This document shows, piece by piece, positions 1 through 8,872 of a stretch of DNA of 64,000 bases. Under the pieces are notes generated by a model, which worked only from the letters and a program-made list of their open reading frames with translations, did no database searches and was not told the origin of the DNA. Position numbers and translations under genes: made by a program. Origin of the DNA: JBJXGV01 sp046160485 (GTDB taxonomy: Bacteria > Orphanbacterota > Orphanbacteria > JBJXGV01); NCBI GenBank assembly GCA_046160485.1, contig JBJXGV010000073.1, positions 87,330-151,329 on the forward strand. The letters are read 5' to 3'. Position 1 is the first letter of the stretch. Each line of letters opens with the position of its first letter.

Positions 1-700
1 GCGGCGCGGAATTGAGTTCGTCCGGCGGCCATTCGTCGCCAAGCCAATCGCGCCCATTGTCGGTGAACCAAAGCTCACCTGTTACGGGATGCCAATCGAA
101 ACCCACCGTGTTGCGAATGCCGCTCGCGAAAACCTCGAGGCCCTCGCCGCTCGGCTTCATGCGCATGATCGACGCATAGCGAGGATCTTTCTCCTCGCAC
201 ACATTGCACGGCGCGCCAACCGGCACGAAGAGATCGCCGCCTGGAGAAAAGCGAATGAACTTCCAACCGTGGTGCGCATCGCTCGGGAATCGGTCGTTGA
301 CGACGGTGAACCGCGGAGCGCGCGAGGGCGTGGCCTCGAGTGCACGCACCTGCGCCGCGATGTCATCGAACCGGAGTACTCGACTCACCTCGGCGACAAA
401 GAGTGCGCTGTCCCGAATCGCGACGCCGTTCGGCATGCGGAGCCCCGACGCGATCGTCAGCACGGCATCGGGCTTCCCATCGCAATCGCGATCGGTGATC
501 GCGTAGACGTCGTCGCCCGCGCGCGTGCCGACATAAAGCGTTCCGTCTTCACCGAGCGCCATCGAGCGCGCATTCGGAACGTCGGCTGCGTAGACGCTGA
601 TCGAGAATCCTTCGGGGAGGCGAATGCGATCGATGGGGAGCGGTTCGACGGCGCGGGCGTCGACGGCAACCAAGGACGCCGCGAAGGCGGATGCGAACAC
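1..700 (-). CDS. PQQ-dependent (sorbosone/glucose-type) sugar dehydrogenase, C-terminus beyond left edge
   Basis: The reading frame stays open to base 1, so only about the first 233 residues are visible. The translation carries hallmarks of the soluble quinoprotein glucose/sorbosone dehydrogenase beta-propeller family: LPEGFSISVYA near the start, RMPNGVAIRDSALFVAE, HHGWKFIRFSPGGDLFVPVG followed by APCNVC, and GIRNTVGFDWHPVTGELWFTDNGRDWLGD. Such proteins are periplasmic and oxidise sugars or related alcohols with PQQ, but the substrate cannot be read from sequence. The start is uncertain. No ATG lies in frame after the upstream stop; the GTG at 700 gives a signal-peptide-like start (FASAFAASLVAVDARA), but a positively charged stretch encoded just upstream (SSSRARIAASAIVRAA) looks like the natural n-region, so a rarer start codon further upstream is possible. 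It lies 43 bases downstream of the repeat-protein gene on the same strand and is probably co-transcribed. Confidence 0.75.
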   Translation of the reverse strand, partial: MFASAFAASLVAVDARAVEPLPIDRIRLPEGFSISVYAADVPNARSMALGEDGTLYVGTRAGDDVYAITDRDCDGKPDAVLTIASGLRMPNGVAIRDSALFVAEVSRVLRFDDIAAQVRALEATPSRAPRFTVVNDRFPSDAHHGWKFIRFSPGGDLFVPVGAPCNVCEEKDPRYASIMRMKPSGEGLEVFASGIRNTVGFDWHPVTGELWFTDNGRDWLGDEWPPDELNSAP

Positions 701-743
701 CGCTGCGCGAACGATTGCCGACGCGGCGATGCGCGCTCGCGAA

Positions 744-2957
744 CTACTGACTGTCGTAGCCGTAGCCTTCCTCCGTCGTGAGCGCCGGATGCTCGACGCC
801 TTCCTGGCGCCACGCCTTCGCGTTGCCGGCCGTCGCGTGACCGCGCGGGTAGTCGTCGCGCCCGCCGATGTCGAGGAAGACGCCGATCGTCGGGAAAAGG
901 TCGCGCAATCCGCCGCGCGGCACGCTCGTGTTGCCGCGCCCGAACACCGTCGCGCCATCGGTCGTGTAGCTTTCGTGTCCCGCCGCTTCGAAGAAGATGC
1001 CGAGCCCGTTCGAGTTTCCGCCGCCGAGGGAAAGATTGGGCGACTCGTAGTGATCGTCGCCCGAATAGTCGGCGAGCAATCCGACCGAAAAATCGTGTCC
1101 GGCGCCCTGCGCCATGTTTTGGGTCGCGCGGTAGGTATCGTTGCCCTCCATGTCCGCGAGCGCGCCGAACGCGAAGTGCGCGGCCGCACCCTGCGCGTAC
1201 CAAACTCCGTCGAACGAGTCGTTGCCGCCGCCGTCGAAGAGAATCCCGGTCGAGTACCAGTACGCGGAACCTTGCGCGAACACGCCCGCGCGATACGTAT
1301 CGTTCCCGTCCGCGTCCGCGAGAATTCCGACGCCGCCGGCGCGCGAGTGGCCGTCGCTGAAGTCGGAGCGCTTCCCGCAGCCGAACCCTTGAGCGAGGCT
1401 CGTGTTGTGAGCCGCCGACTGCGCGGAGGGGAATCGAATCGTTTGATCGTCCGCGCGGTACTCGTCGTTGCCCGACGAATCCGCGAGCACGCCGGCGCCG
1501 CGCGCCCCGCCGAACCCTTGCGCCGCTTGAAACGCGACGTAGCGATCGCGTCCGGCGCGGTCGCCGAGCGCGCCGATGCCGTGGACCGCGGCGCCCTGCG
1601 CGAACACGAGCGCGCCGTAGCGATCGTTGCCGGCGAGGTCGAGCAGAACGCCCGCGCCGGCAAGACCAGCGCCCTGCGAAACGAACGCGCCCTGATAAGT
1701 GTCGTTCCCCGCGACATCGACGAGCATCGCGTAGCCGAGACACGCGCCGCCCCACGACGGGCGCGTCGAATCCGCCGCGAAATACTGATCGTCGCCGTCG
1801 ATTTCGAGAATGATCGAAACGGGAGTGCTTGCCGCGAGTGTCGCTGCGCCGCCCGCGTACGTGTCGTGACCGCCGGAATCGATGATGAGGAGATAGGGCC
1901 CGCGGTCCGTGTATGTGGTCGATGCGGCGCCATCGACGATGACCGTACCGAGCGGCGTCTCGGCTTCGAGGTAGTACTCACCCGCAAGATCGAGCGCCGC
2001 GAGTTTGGATCGCGCTTCGTCGAGTGCGAGCGCGAGGTCCATCGCTCCGGCGTGAAGAAGCCGCAGGTCGACGCCATCGAGGAATGCCTCGGCGCGCCGC
2101 GCGTCGCGCGCGGCGCCGGGGCTCTCGGCAGTGTCGGTGGCGGCGTAGACACGAAGCAGCAGCGCGAACGCCGAGTCGAGATCGCCGCCATTCGCTGCGC
2201 CGGCGAGCGCCTCGTCGCGCCACTCGAGCGCGCCACGCGAGGCGTCGAGCAGAAACGCCGCAAGATGCCGCGCGTCGGCGGGAACATCACCGCGCGTGCG
2301 AACACCTCCCTCGTCGGATGTTTTCGATTTGCTCTTCGACGACTTTGCCTTCGATGACTTCGCCGCCGCGCTTCCGCCTGTGCCGTCGTCGCGCAGTGCC
2401 GCGAGTACACGCTCGAGAGACTTCACGTCGGCGGTTGCGTCCCAGCGTCCGGCGTGCGGGCTGGCGATCAGCCCGCGCCGGACGCCGATCGCCGCGCGCT
2501 CGCCCGCGAAGAGCGCGAGGTCGGCGGCGCTCGTCGTAGCGCGCAGCGCTCCCGCGCCGAGAATGCGAATCAGATCGGGCGACCGAATCGGATCAGCCAT
2601 CAGAGTTTCGAAGAGCGGAAGCCGTCCTTCGCCGCCGCGCCAGAGGTCGAGTGTTTCCATCGTAAAGCCCGCGCGGCTCGGATCGAGGCCGGCCTTTTCG
2701 ACGGCGGCACGCAAGCGCGCCGAGAGCGTGTCGGGCGGAACGCCGAGCGGAATGCCGAAGCCGACATCGACGCGGCGCGCGCGCGATGGTTGCGACGGCG
2801 CGGCGGCCGCCGCGGGCGAGAGCGCGGGAGCGGAGATCGGCGGCACTCCGATCGGCGCCGTGTCGAGTGAGGTGCGCGCCGAGTCCGCGGGCGGCTGCGC
2901 GTGTGCGCGCGCGACGGCCGCGCACGTCAACGCCAACGCGACGAGAGCCGCGCGCAC
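744..2957 (-). CDS. Secreted solenoid protein with about eleven GND-Y...QG repeats
   Basis: The product is 737 aa. The GTG start at 2957 lies 4 bases after the stop of the upstream gene and gives a clean Sec signal (VRAALVALALTCAAVARAHAQ). Residues about 30-350 are an alpha-rich, Ala-rich region with a Lys/Ser linker (KSSKAKSSKSKSK). Residues about 360-710 are a tandem array with a period near 28-31 residues. Each unit reads roughly D-x-x-G-N-D-x-Y, about six residues, Q-G, a short Gly-rich step, then G-x-L-x-D, for example LADMEGNDTYRA and LVDVAGNDTYQG. The array resembles a beta-solenoid, and its Asp-rich turns could bind calcium, but it is not the RTX nonapeptide GGxGxDxLx. No enzyme motif was found. 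The operon position suggests an extracytoplasmic role. The function is unknown. Confidence 0.85.
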   Translation of the reverse strand: MRAALVALALTCAAVARAHAQPPADSARTSLDTAPIGVPPISAPALSPAAAAAPSQPSRARRVDVGFGIPLGVPPDTLSARLRAAVEKAGLDPSRAGFTMETLDLWRGGEGRLPLFETLMADPIRSPDLIRILGAGALRATTSAADLALFAGERAAIGVRRGLIASPHAGRWDATADVKSLERVLAALRDDGTGGSAAAKSSKAKSSKSKSKTSDEGGVRTRGDVPADARHLAAFLLDASRGALEWRDEALAGAANGGDLDSAFALLLRVYAATDTAESPGAARDARRAEAFLDGVDLRLLHAGAMDLALALDEARSKLAALDLAGEYYLEAETPLGTVIVDGAASTTYTDRGPYLLIIDSGGHDTYAGGAATLAASTPVSIILEIDGDDQYFAADSTRPSWGGACLGYAMLVDVAGNDTYQGAFVSQGAGLAGAGVLLDLAGNDRYGALVFAQGAAVHGIGALGDRAGRDRYVAFQAAQGFGGARGAGVLADSSGNDEYRADDQTIRFPSAQSAAHNTSLAQGFGCGKRSDFSDGHSRAGGVGILADADGNDTYRAGVFAQGSAYWYSTGILFDGGGNDSFDGVWYAQGAAAHFAFGALADMEGNDTYRATQNMAQGAGHDFSVGLLADYSGDDHYESPNLSLGGGNSNGLGIFFEAAGHESYTTDGATVFGRGNTSVPRGGLRDLFPTIGVFLDIGGRDDYPRGHATAGNAKAWRQEGVEHPALTTEEGYGYDSQ

Positions 2958-2961
2958 CGCG

Positions 2962-5900
2962 CTAGAAGTCCGCCGAAAGTGTGAAGAAGTCGATCTTGCC
3001 GAGGTTCTCGTGGAGATCGGTGCGCTGCGCGATGTCATATCGCAGGATGAAGTAGCCGAGGTTGACGCGAGCGCCGAATCCGTACGCGCCCTGCACGTCG
3101 CCGAGGCGTCGCTTTCCGTTCGCCGCTTCGTCGAAGAAGCGGAAATCGCGGCCGACCCACGCGCTGCCGAGGTCGAAGAAGAAAACGCCGCCGATGCCGC
3201 GGAAGTCGAGCGGCGGGAATCCGAGCTGAAGGCGGTCGATGAGCGGATAGCGGAACTCGATGTTCGCAAGGCCGATGCGCGTCCCGCGGAGGTCGCCGTA
3301 GTCCGCGCCGCGGAACGTATAGCCGCCGCCGATTCGGAAAAGCTGCGGATCGCGCCCGTCCGAGTACCCGCCGAGCATGCGCACCGCCACCGAGTAGCGA
3401 TGCCGGATGTTGAAGTACTTGCGCATGTCGACGACGCCGGTCGTGAACTGAAGATCGCCGAGAGCGCGGTCGATCGAAATGCGCGAACGCGCGCCGTGAA
3501 TCGGTCCCGTGTTGCCATAGAGCACGTTGTCGTGCACGAGCGAGAGCGACGGTTTCGCGTAGAAGAGGTGATCCGTGTCCTCCGGATCGGGACGGTCGTA
3601 TCCGACGTACACGATTTGATCGTAGAGATTCTCCGAAACCGAAACGCCCTCGAGCCCGAACTCGACACGGCGGAACTTCGAGAACGGATACGAGAACGAA
3701 ACCTCGGCGCCGCGGAAAACCTGCGTCTGAAAGTCGGTGTCTTCGTCGGACGTGAAGACAAAGTAGTCGTTGCGATATTGGAAGAGCGCGATGCCGTAGT
3801 TGAGGCGATCCTTTAGATTTTGGTAGGCGAAGAGCAGCTCCGAGTCCGAGAGCGACCCGAAGACGTTGGCCGCGACGTAGAGGCTGTGATTGCCGAGAAT
3901 GTCGGAGAATGCGAGCGCGGTTTGTCCGGCGAATCCGATGTTCGACGCGAACGCGGCGCCCCCGGCGAGGTAGTCCTGCGTGAAGCGAATCTTGTAGCGG
4001 CGCATCTCGAACGACGACGTGTCCGGGAGCGTGTAACCCGTCGACGCGGCCACCATGTCTGGATTCGGCACGGGGCGATCGGCCTCCGGGTAGAGGCCCG
4101 CGATGTCGATGACGCGTGTGTCGCGCGTTGGGCCGGGCTCAGGCCTCGCGGTGTCGCGCGCGATCAAAGGATCGGTTTCCGCGGGCGCTTCCGCCACGAC
4201 GAGCCCGCTCTCTGGCGCCGTCGCCGCAACTGCCACCGAGTCAGCCCCGCTTACCGTTGTCGTCGTTGTCGACGGGCTCGCGGTCGCGTCGGCCGAATCG
4301 GCGGCGACCGCCAGGTCCGCGCCGTCTGCGCTCTCCGCGCTCACGACGGTATCTTCGCCGCGCAGCGGCTCCTGCTTCAGCGAAAACGGATCTTCGATCG
4401 AGTAGAGGTCCCAGCCGGCGCGATCGAACGCGCTGAAAACGACGCGCGATCCGTCGCGCGCGAGTGAAATCGGCGACGCCGACGCAATGATTCCGGTGAT
4501 GCCGGTGAGAATGTTCGTGAGCTTGTAGACGTCGCCGCTCTTCAAGTCGATCGAGTAGAGGTTCGAGATTCCCGTGCGGTCGGAAACGAAGAGTATCTCA
4601 TCGCCGTTGGGCGACCACTGCGGCGCGATGTTTTTTCCCGACTGATTCGGAAGCACCGACACCTGATTCGTTTCGAGATCGAGAATCGCGAGCGCGTAGT
4701 TCCCGAACGTCAGCTCCTCGAAGTTCGTCGCCTCGCCGCGATCCGTCGTAAACGCAATCTGCTTACCGTCGGGAGAAAACTGCGGATCGCGATCGGTGAA
4801 GCGGTCGCTCGTGAGACGGCGCAGATTCTTCCCGCTTAAGTCGGTGACGAAGAGGTCCGACTGTCCGCCGTCGAGCCCTACGAAAACGATCTCTTGGCCG
4901 TCCGGCGAAAACGCGGGCGATAGAATCCCGTCGAGCCCGAATGTCAGCTTGTGCCGCACCTTCTTCGATTCCATCTCGAATATGTAAATCGCGTCCTCGC
5001 CGCCGACCTTGGCTGGAAACGTGAGAAACTTCCCGTCCGCGGACCACGCCATCGACGTGTTGAAGAAACGGAGCGACTCGAAATTGCCCGTGCGCTCGCC
5101 CTTCACGAGACGATCCTTCACCTCGCCGGTCGTCGCGTCCGCGAGGTAGAGATCCGAGTACAGACTGCGATCGGAGATGAACGCAACCTGTTCGCCGTCG
5201 GGCGACAGCGCGGGGACGAGATTCAAATCGGAAAGGTCTTCGCCGTGTTTCGTGAGGCGCCGCGCAAATTTCGATGGCTTCTCATAGTTGGTGATCTGGG
5301 GGAGGTAGTCCTTGCGCACCTCTTCGAGCCACGCGTCCGAGAGTTCTTCGAGCGGCATTCCGAGCACCGACTTAAACGCGCTCCCGACGCTGCCGAGCCG
5401 CGCGGCGCTCTTGAGCACCTCGCCGATTTTTTCTTCGCCGAACTTCGCTCCGATGAAATGGAAGATCGATTGCCCGAAGCGGTAGACGCGAATGTCGCCG
5501 ACTTGGCCGAGCACCGGCAGCGGCGTGAGGTAGCCCTGCAGCGATGCGTCGCGCAGCCACATCTGCGTGTGGACGTCGGTCCCGCCGATCGAGAGGTACT
5601 CGGCCATCCCCTCCATGAACCAGAGCGGCGGTTGAAACGCGACGGGATTCGCCAGAACGCTGCCGCCGGTGCCGAAGAGAATCTCCACCTGAAACGCGTG
5701 CACGAGTTCGTGCGTGAGGACGTGCTCGAGTTCGGCATACGAGCCCGTGAACGGAAGGAAGACGCGGCGCTTGAGAAACTCCGTCACGCCGCCGGTGCCT
5801 TCCGAGATCAGGTCGGATGAGATGTTCGTCTGCTGAAAGTCGGTGTGCGATGCATACAGGATGAGCGGGACCGGGCGCGCCATCTCATAGCCGAGAACCT

Positions 5901-6159
5901 TCGAGAGCCGCGCGTACGCACGCTCGGCCATGCGCGCCGCGTCGATCGCGGTCTGCCGCTCCTTCGGATAGAAGAAGACCTCGAAATGCTGCGTCTTGAT
6001 GATCTCCCACTCGAAATCCTTGTAATGGACTTTGTTCTTTCCGAAGTACTGCGCGTAGGCGGCGGGCGGTGCGGCGAGCGGCGCGAACGCGGCAAGAAGC
6101 GCGGCAGCGACCACGCGAGGCGCGAGACGCAAAATCCGGGTCGAGAGGCGGGCGGCCAT
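2962..6159 (-). CDS. Gluzincin peptidase / TolB-like propeller / Omp85-like beta-barrel fusion
   Basis: The product is 1065 aa. The ATG at 6159 is preceded by GAGGAG and starts a Sec signal ending near AAPPAAYAQ. Three modules follow. (1) A peptidase MA-like domain has the zinc motif HELVH at residues 150-154 and the downstream ligand region WFMEGMAEY (Glu183). (2) A PD40 propeller occupies about residues 330-640, with repeated blades such as LSPDGEQVAFISDR, FSPDGQEIVFVGLDG, FSPDGKQIAFTTDR and WSPNGDEILFVSDR. (3) A Thr/Ala-rich linker leads to a C-terminal region of about 340 residues typical of BamA/surface-antigen D15 barrels (GGGYTFRGADYGDLRG, then RYPLIDRLQLGFPPLDF, ending in an aromatic residue). 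The likely location is the outer membrane with the protease and propeller in the periplasm. Substrate and partner are unknown. It heads the operon with the repeat protein and the dehydrogenase. Confidence 0.88.
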   Translation of the reverse strand: MAARLSTRILRLAPRVVAAALLAAFAPLAAPPAAYAQYFGKNKVHYKDFEWEIIKTQHFEVFFYPKERQTAIDAARMAERAYARLSKVLGYEMARPVPLILYASHTDFQQTNISSDLISEGTGGVTEFLKRRVFLPFTGSYAELEHVLTHELVHAFQVEILFGTGGSVLANPVAFQPPLWFMEGMAEYLSIGGTDVHTQMWLRDASLQGYLTPLPVLGQVGDIRVYRFGQSIFHFIGAKFGEEKIGEVLKSAARLGSVGSAFKSVLGMPLEELSDAWLEEVRKDYLPQITNYEKPSKFARRLTKHGEDLSDLNLVPALSPDGEQVAFISDRSLYSDLYLADATTGEVKDRLVKGERTGNFESLRFFNTSMAWSADGKFLTFPAKVGGEDAIYIFEMESKKVRHKLTFGLDGILSPAFSPDGQEIVFVGLDGGQSDLFVTDLSGKNLRRLTSDRFTDRDPQFSPDGKQIAFTTDRGEATNFEELTFGNYALAILDLETNQVSVLPNQSGKNIAPQWSPNGDEILFVSDRTGISNLYSIDLKSGDVYKLTNILTGITGIIASASPISLARDGSRVVFSAFDRAGWDLYSIEDPFSLKQEPLRGEDTVVSAESADGADLAVAADSADATASPSTTTTTVSGADSVAVAATAPESGLVVAEAPAETDPLIARDTARPEPGPTRDTRVIDIAGLYPEADRPVPNPDMVAASTGYTLPDTSSFEMRRYKIRFTQDYLAGGAAFASNIGFAGQTALAFSDILGNHSLYVAANVFGSLSDSELLFAYQNLKDRLNYGIALFQYRNDYFVFTSDEDTDFQTQVFRGAEVSFSYPFSKFRRVEFGLEGVSVSENLYDQIVYVGYDRPDPEDTDHLFYAKPSLSLVHDNVLYGNTGPIHGARSRISIDRALGDLQFTTGVVDMRKYFNIRHRYSVAVRMLGGYSDGRDPQLFRIGGGYTFRGADYGDLRGTRIGLANIEFRYPLIDRLQLGFPPLDFRGIGGVFFFDLGSAWVGRDFRFFDEAANGKRRLGDVQGAYGFGARVNLGYFILRYDIAQRTDLHENLGKIDFFTLSADF

Positions 6160-6233
6160 CGTGCTCCTCGGGGGTTGGGTTGGGACTCTCGCACCGACCG
6201 CGTTTGGGGTCCGCCCGGCCGAGATGCGTGCCG

Positions 6234-6263
6234 AATATATCACCGCGGGTTCGCGAGAGCCAA
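6234..6263 (-). promoter_or_regulatory. Promoter of the protease/barrel operon
   Basis: On the minus strand, TTGGCT (6263-6258), an 18-bp spacer and TATATT (6239-6234). The -10 is preceded by TGA, giving a TGn-extended -10. A transcript would start near 6227, about 68 bases before the ATG at 6159. Confidence 0.5.
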
Positions 6264-6288
6264 ACTTGGCGTGAGGGCCGGGGGCGCG

Positions 6289-7539
6289 CTAGTAGGTCGG
6301 GGTCGTTGCGGGAACGCTGCCCCGGCGACCGCGCGTCGGCTTCTTCCAAGGCTCGCCGCCGGAGAGGCCGAAACCGACGCGGACGAGCGATTCACGCAGG
6401 CCGTTTTCCGCGAGCGCGCCGCGGCGGCCGTATTCGAAGAAGAGGTCGGCGTTGCCGGCGGTGCCGCCGAGCGCGAACGATGTTCCCGCGGTCGCGACCC
6501 ACTCGGGGATTGTGTCGCCGTCGCGATCGCGGAAGTGCCAATCGGCGCGATGAAAGCCGACGCGCCACGGCCGGCGTTGCACGAACGACGCGTCCGTCTC
6601 CGCCGACGCTGCGATCTCGACGCCGCCGCCCACGCGCGTGACGTCGACGAAGCCGCCCGCGACGGGGGAGTCGCCCTCGGCGCCGTCCCAGAGGTCGCGG
6701 CGAACTTCGAACGCGAGGTTGACGCGCGGCCTCACTTGGACGAGCGCGCCGCCCGAGAGCGACGCGGGGACAGAATGTTCGATCTCCGAAGCGCCCGAAC
6801 CGCCATCGATTGTTTCGAGCTTGCGCGTCCCGGTCAGTGTTTCTTCGGAGCGGTAACGTCCGCCGATCGCGATGCCGGCGCGCGGCTCCACGAGAACTCC
6901 CACGGACCAACCCGTGCCGTCGACCTCGTCGAGCCGGCGGTCTCTCGTGTCACGGAAACTCGACGACGTGAAGTCGACGGTTCGCTGCTCCTCGATGCTT
7001 CCGAACCAGGCGTCGAGGCTCGCGCCGATCGCGAGCCACGGTTGCACGCGCGTCGCGAGGCTCACGGGAATGCGGAAGATGTCGCCGCCGCGCTGAAAGC
7101 GGAGAGAATGCTCGGCCGGCGTCGCGACGTTTTCGATCGTGAGCGGGTTGGCGGTCGTCTCTTGCTCGCGCAAGAGCCCGATGCCGAACACCGCGTAGGT
7201 CTTGAAGGGGACGGCGCCATAGAGGAATGGAAACGTTCCGTCGGAGAATGAGCCGGTGACGTCGTCGCTCTCGGCTTCGCGGCGCTCGACGACGTAGATC
7301 GCGGTGAACGAGACGCGCTCGATCGCCGCGAGAAGGGCCGGATTCTCGAGTGAAACGCGCGCGGGATCGACAAGCGGAACACTGACGCCGCCGAGCGCAC
7401 GGCCGCGCGCAGTCGCCGGGCTTACGGTTTCTCCTAGGCCGTCGGTCGAGAAGAAAGAGATCGCGTGCGCGGGGCGCGCTCCCGTGGCGCAAAGCGCCGC
7501 GGTGATGAGTGCGATTGCTGCCGCCGCGCGCGGGCTCAT
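6289..7539 (-). CDS. Outer-membrane beta-barrel protein (FadL/PorV-like layout)
   Basis: The product is 416 aa with a Sec signal (PRAAAAIALITAALCATGARPAHA). The N-terminus shows the pattern common to FadL- and PorV-type barrels: ARGRALGGVSVPLVDPARVSLENPALLA, that is Gly-Gly-V, then DP.....NPA. The remainder alternates polar and hydrophobic residues in strands (YLYGAVPFKTYAVFGIGL, WLAIGASLDAWFGS, IAIGGRYRSEETL). Its ATG overlaps the stop of the upstream lipoprotein gene as ATGA, so translation is probably coupled. It is likely an outer-membrane porin or assembly factor; the cargo is not recognisable. The gene is separated from the next gene downstream by about 130 bases that hold a promoter. 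Confidence 0.7.
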   Translation of the reverse strand: MSPRAAAAIALITAALCATGARPAHAISFFSTDGLGETVSPATARGRALGGVSVPLVDPARVSLENPALLAAIERVSFTAIYVVERREAESDDVTGSFSDGTFPFLYGAVPFKTYAVFGIGLLREQETTANPLTIENVATPAEHSLRFQRGGDIFRIPVSLATRVQPWLAIGASLDAWFGSIEEQRTVDFTSSSFRDTRDRRLDEVDGTGWSVGVLVEPRAGIAIGGRYRSEETLTGTRKLETIDGGSGASEIEHSVPASLSGGALVQVRPRVNLAFEVRRDLWDGAEGDSPVAGGFVDVTRVGGGVEIAASAETDASFVQRRPWRVGFHRADWHFRDRDGDTIPEWVATAGTSFALGGTAGNADLFFEYGRRGALAENGLRESLVRVGFGLSGGEPWKKPTRGRRGSVPATTPTY

Positions 7540-8756
7540 GGCGTTTCCGCCTCGCGAATCGGCTGCGCGAGCAGCGTCTCCGCCTGCGCCGGACTCGAGA
7601 CGATGAGCCGCAGCCGCGGTCGCAACGAATCGGCGGCGGCACCCTCGGACGAGACAATCGAGATGTGATCCGTGTCCGCGGTTTCGACCTGCGCTCGCAC
7701 GAGAACCTTGATCCGTGCGTTCTTCGCGATCCGCATTCGCCCAGCCAGAGAGGTCACGTTCAACGCAAGCGTGTCGCTCGACGATGTGATCGTCGTCGTC
7801 GTCTCCGCGCTGTTCACGAAGACGACCGCGGTGCTGTCGACGGCGGATACGACTTCATGCACGGCCACGACGAATATCGAATCTTCGAGGCGGAACGCGG
7901 CGCGGTCGAGCCGGAGTTCGAGCTGCGCGAAGTTGACGGTGGTCGCGTCGTCGATCTCGGCGGGGAAAGCGAACTCGAACGTGGAGCGAAGCGTGAACCC
8001 ATTCTGGCGGCCGGCGAGAAGGCGGTTCGCGCCGCGCCGGTCCAGCGTCGTGTCGGGGCGCGCGATGTACGTGTCTTTCTCGGCGAAGAGCGTGTCGACG
8101 ATGTTGCTGCCGCCCGCGGAGCGAACGATGCGAAGAAACGGGCGGCCGCTGTCGGCTTCGGTCGAGGCGAACTTGCGAAGGGTCGTCGAAACGTTCGCAG
8201 GCGCGACGAGGAGCCCCTGGTTCGTCGAGGAGCTGTCGATCCACGCCTGCACGAGCGGCACGGGTAGCGCGGCGACGAGTGTCGTATCCGTCGATGCGGA
8301 GACGGTGGTTGCGACCGCGAGCGAATCGAACGCCGGAAGGGTCGTTGCGTCGGCGGTGCCTTCGTTCCAGTCCGCGTTGACGCGGTGGAGCGCGATCGAC
8401 ACGGGCATGGCGTCGCCCGCGCGGCCCGAGATTTTCAGATGAAGCGAGGCTTCGCGCACGATCCCCGATTGAATTCCGGTGAATCGCAAGAGAGATCGCA
8501 TCTGGCGCGACTCGAAGTACCCTGCATAGAGCGTCTTCGACTCGCCGGTATTGACGACCGTCTCGGCGAACGTGTCGGTGATCGGCGGCGACGCGAAAAT
8601 GGCGCGGACGTTCTCTTCGAAGCGACCCGGCTCGAGCCCGCCGAGTCCGACGGGGGCCGCCTCGTCGCGATCGGAGCAGCCGAGGGTGAGCGAGAGCGCG
8701 GCGGCGGCGGCGAACGCGACGCCGAGCGCGCGAAGGATTTGCGGGTTTCGGAACAC
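7536..8756 (-). CDS. Lipoprotein with DNRLRE-like beta domains
   Basis: The product is 406 aa. A GTG start at 8756 gives a lipoprotein signal with lipobox LTLGC (SLTLGCSDRDE). Two similar halves are built from beta-rich segments like those of the DNRLRE family (for example SKTLYAGYFESRQMRSLLRFTG, then EASLHLKISG, and FTLRSTFEFAFPAEIDDATTVNFAQLELRL). Such domains are found on surface proteins and have no catalytic motif. No Shine-Dalgarno sequence is present; a -10 box ends 9 bases before the GTG, so the mRNA is probably leaderless. The gene is coupled to the barrel gene by a 4-base overlap, which suggests a barrel plus surface or periplasmic lipoprotein pair. The start and strand are well supported; the function is unknown. 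Confidence 0.72.
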   Translation of the reverse strand: MFRNPQILRALGVAFAAAAALSLTLGCSDRDEAAPVGLGGLEPGRFEENVRAIFASPPITDTFAETVVNTGESKTLYAGYFESRQMRSLLRFTGIQSGIVREASLHLKISGRAGDAMPVSIALHRVNADWNEGTADATTLPAFDSLAVATTVSASTDTTLVAALPVPLVQAWIDSSSTNQGLLVAPANVSTTLRKFASTEADSGRPFLRIVRSAGGSNIVDTLFAEKDTYIARPDTTLDRRGANRLLAGRQNGFTLRSTFEFAFPAEIDDATTVNFAQLELRLDRAAFRLEDSIFVVAVHEVVSAVDSTAVVFVNSAETTTTITSSSDTLALNVTSLAGRMRIAKNARIKVLVRAQVETADTDHISIVSSEGAAADSLRPRLRLIVSSPAQAETLLAQPIREAETP

Positions 8757-8765
8757 GACCGCGAG

Positions 8766-8771
8766 AGTATA
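8766..8771 (-). promoter_or_regulatory. -10 box for a leaderless transcript
   Basis: TATACT on the minus strand with only nine bases between it and the GTG start at 8756. A usual spacing would place the transcription start at or within about 3 bases of the start codon. No recognisable -35 was found. Confidence 0.4.
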
Positions 8772-8829
8772 GCCGCGCGTTCCGAGCCGCGCAACGCGAA
8801 CACCGCGCGGCGGCGCGCGAGCCGATTAT

Positions 8830-8858
8830 TTGACCGTCTCCGGCACGCGTGATAGCGT
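8830..8858 (+). promoter_or_regulatory. Promoter of the sulfatase-like/glycosyltransferase pair
   Basis: TTGACC (8830-8835), a 17-bp spacer and TAGCGT (8853-8858), with TGA directly before the -10. Transcription would begin near 8865, leaving a leader of only about 8 bases before the ATG at 8873, which has no Shine-Dalgarno sequence. Confidence 0.5.
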
Positions 8859-8872
8859 GCCTTCCCGTCGTC

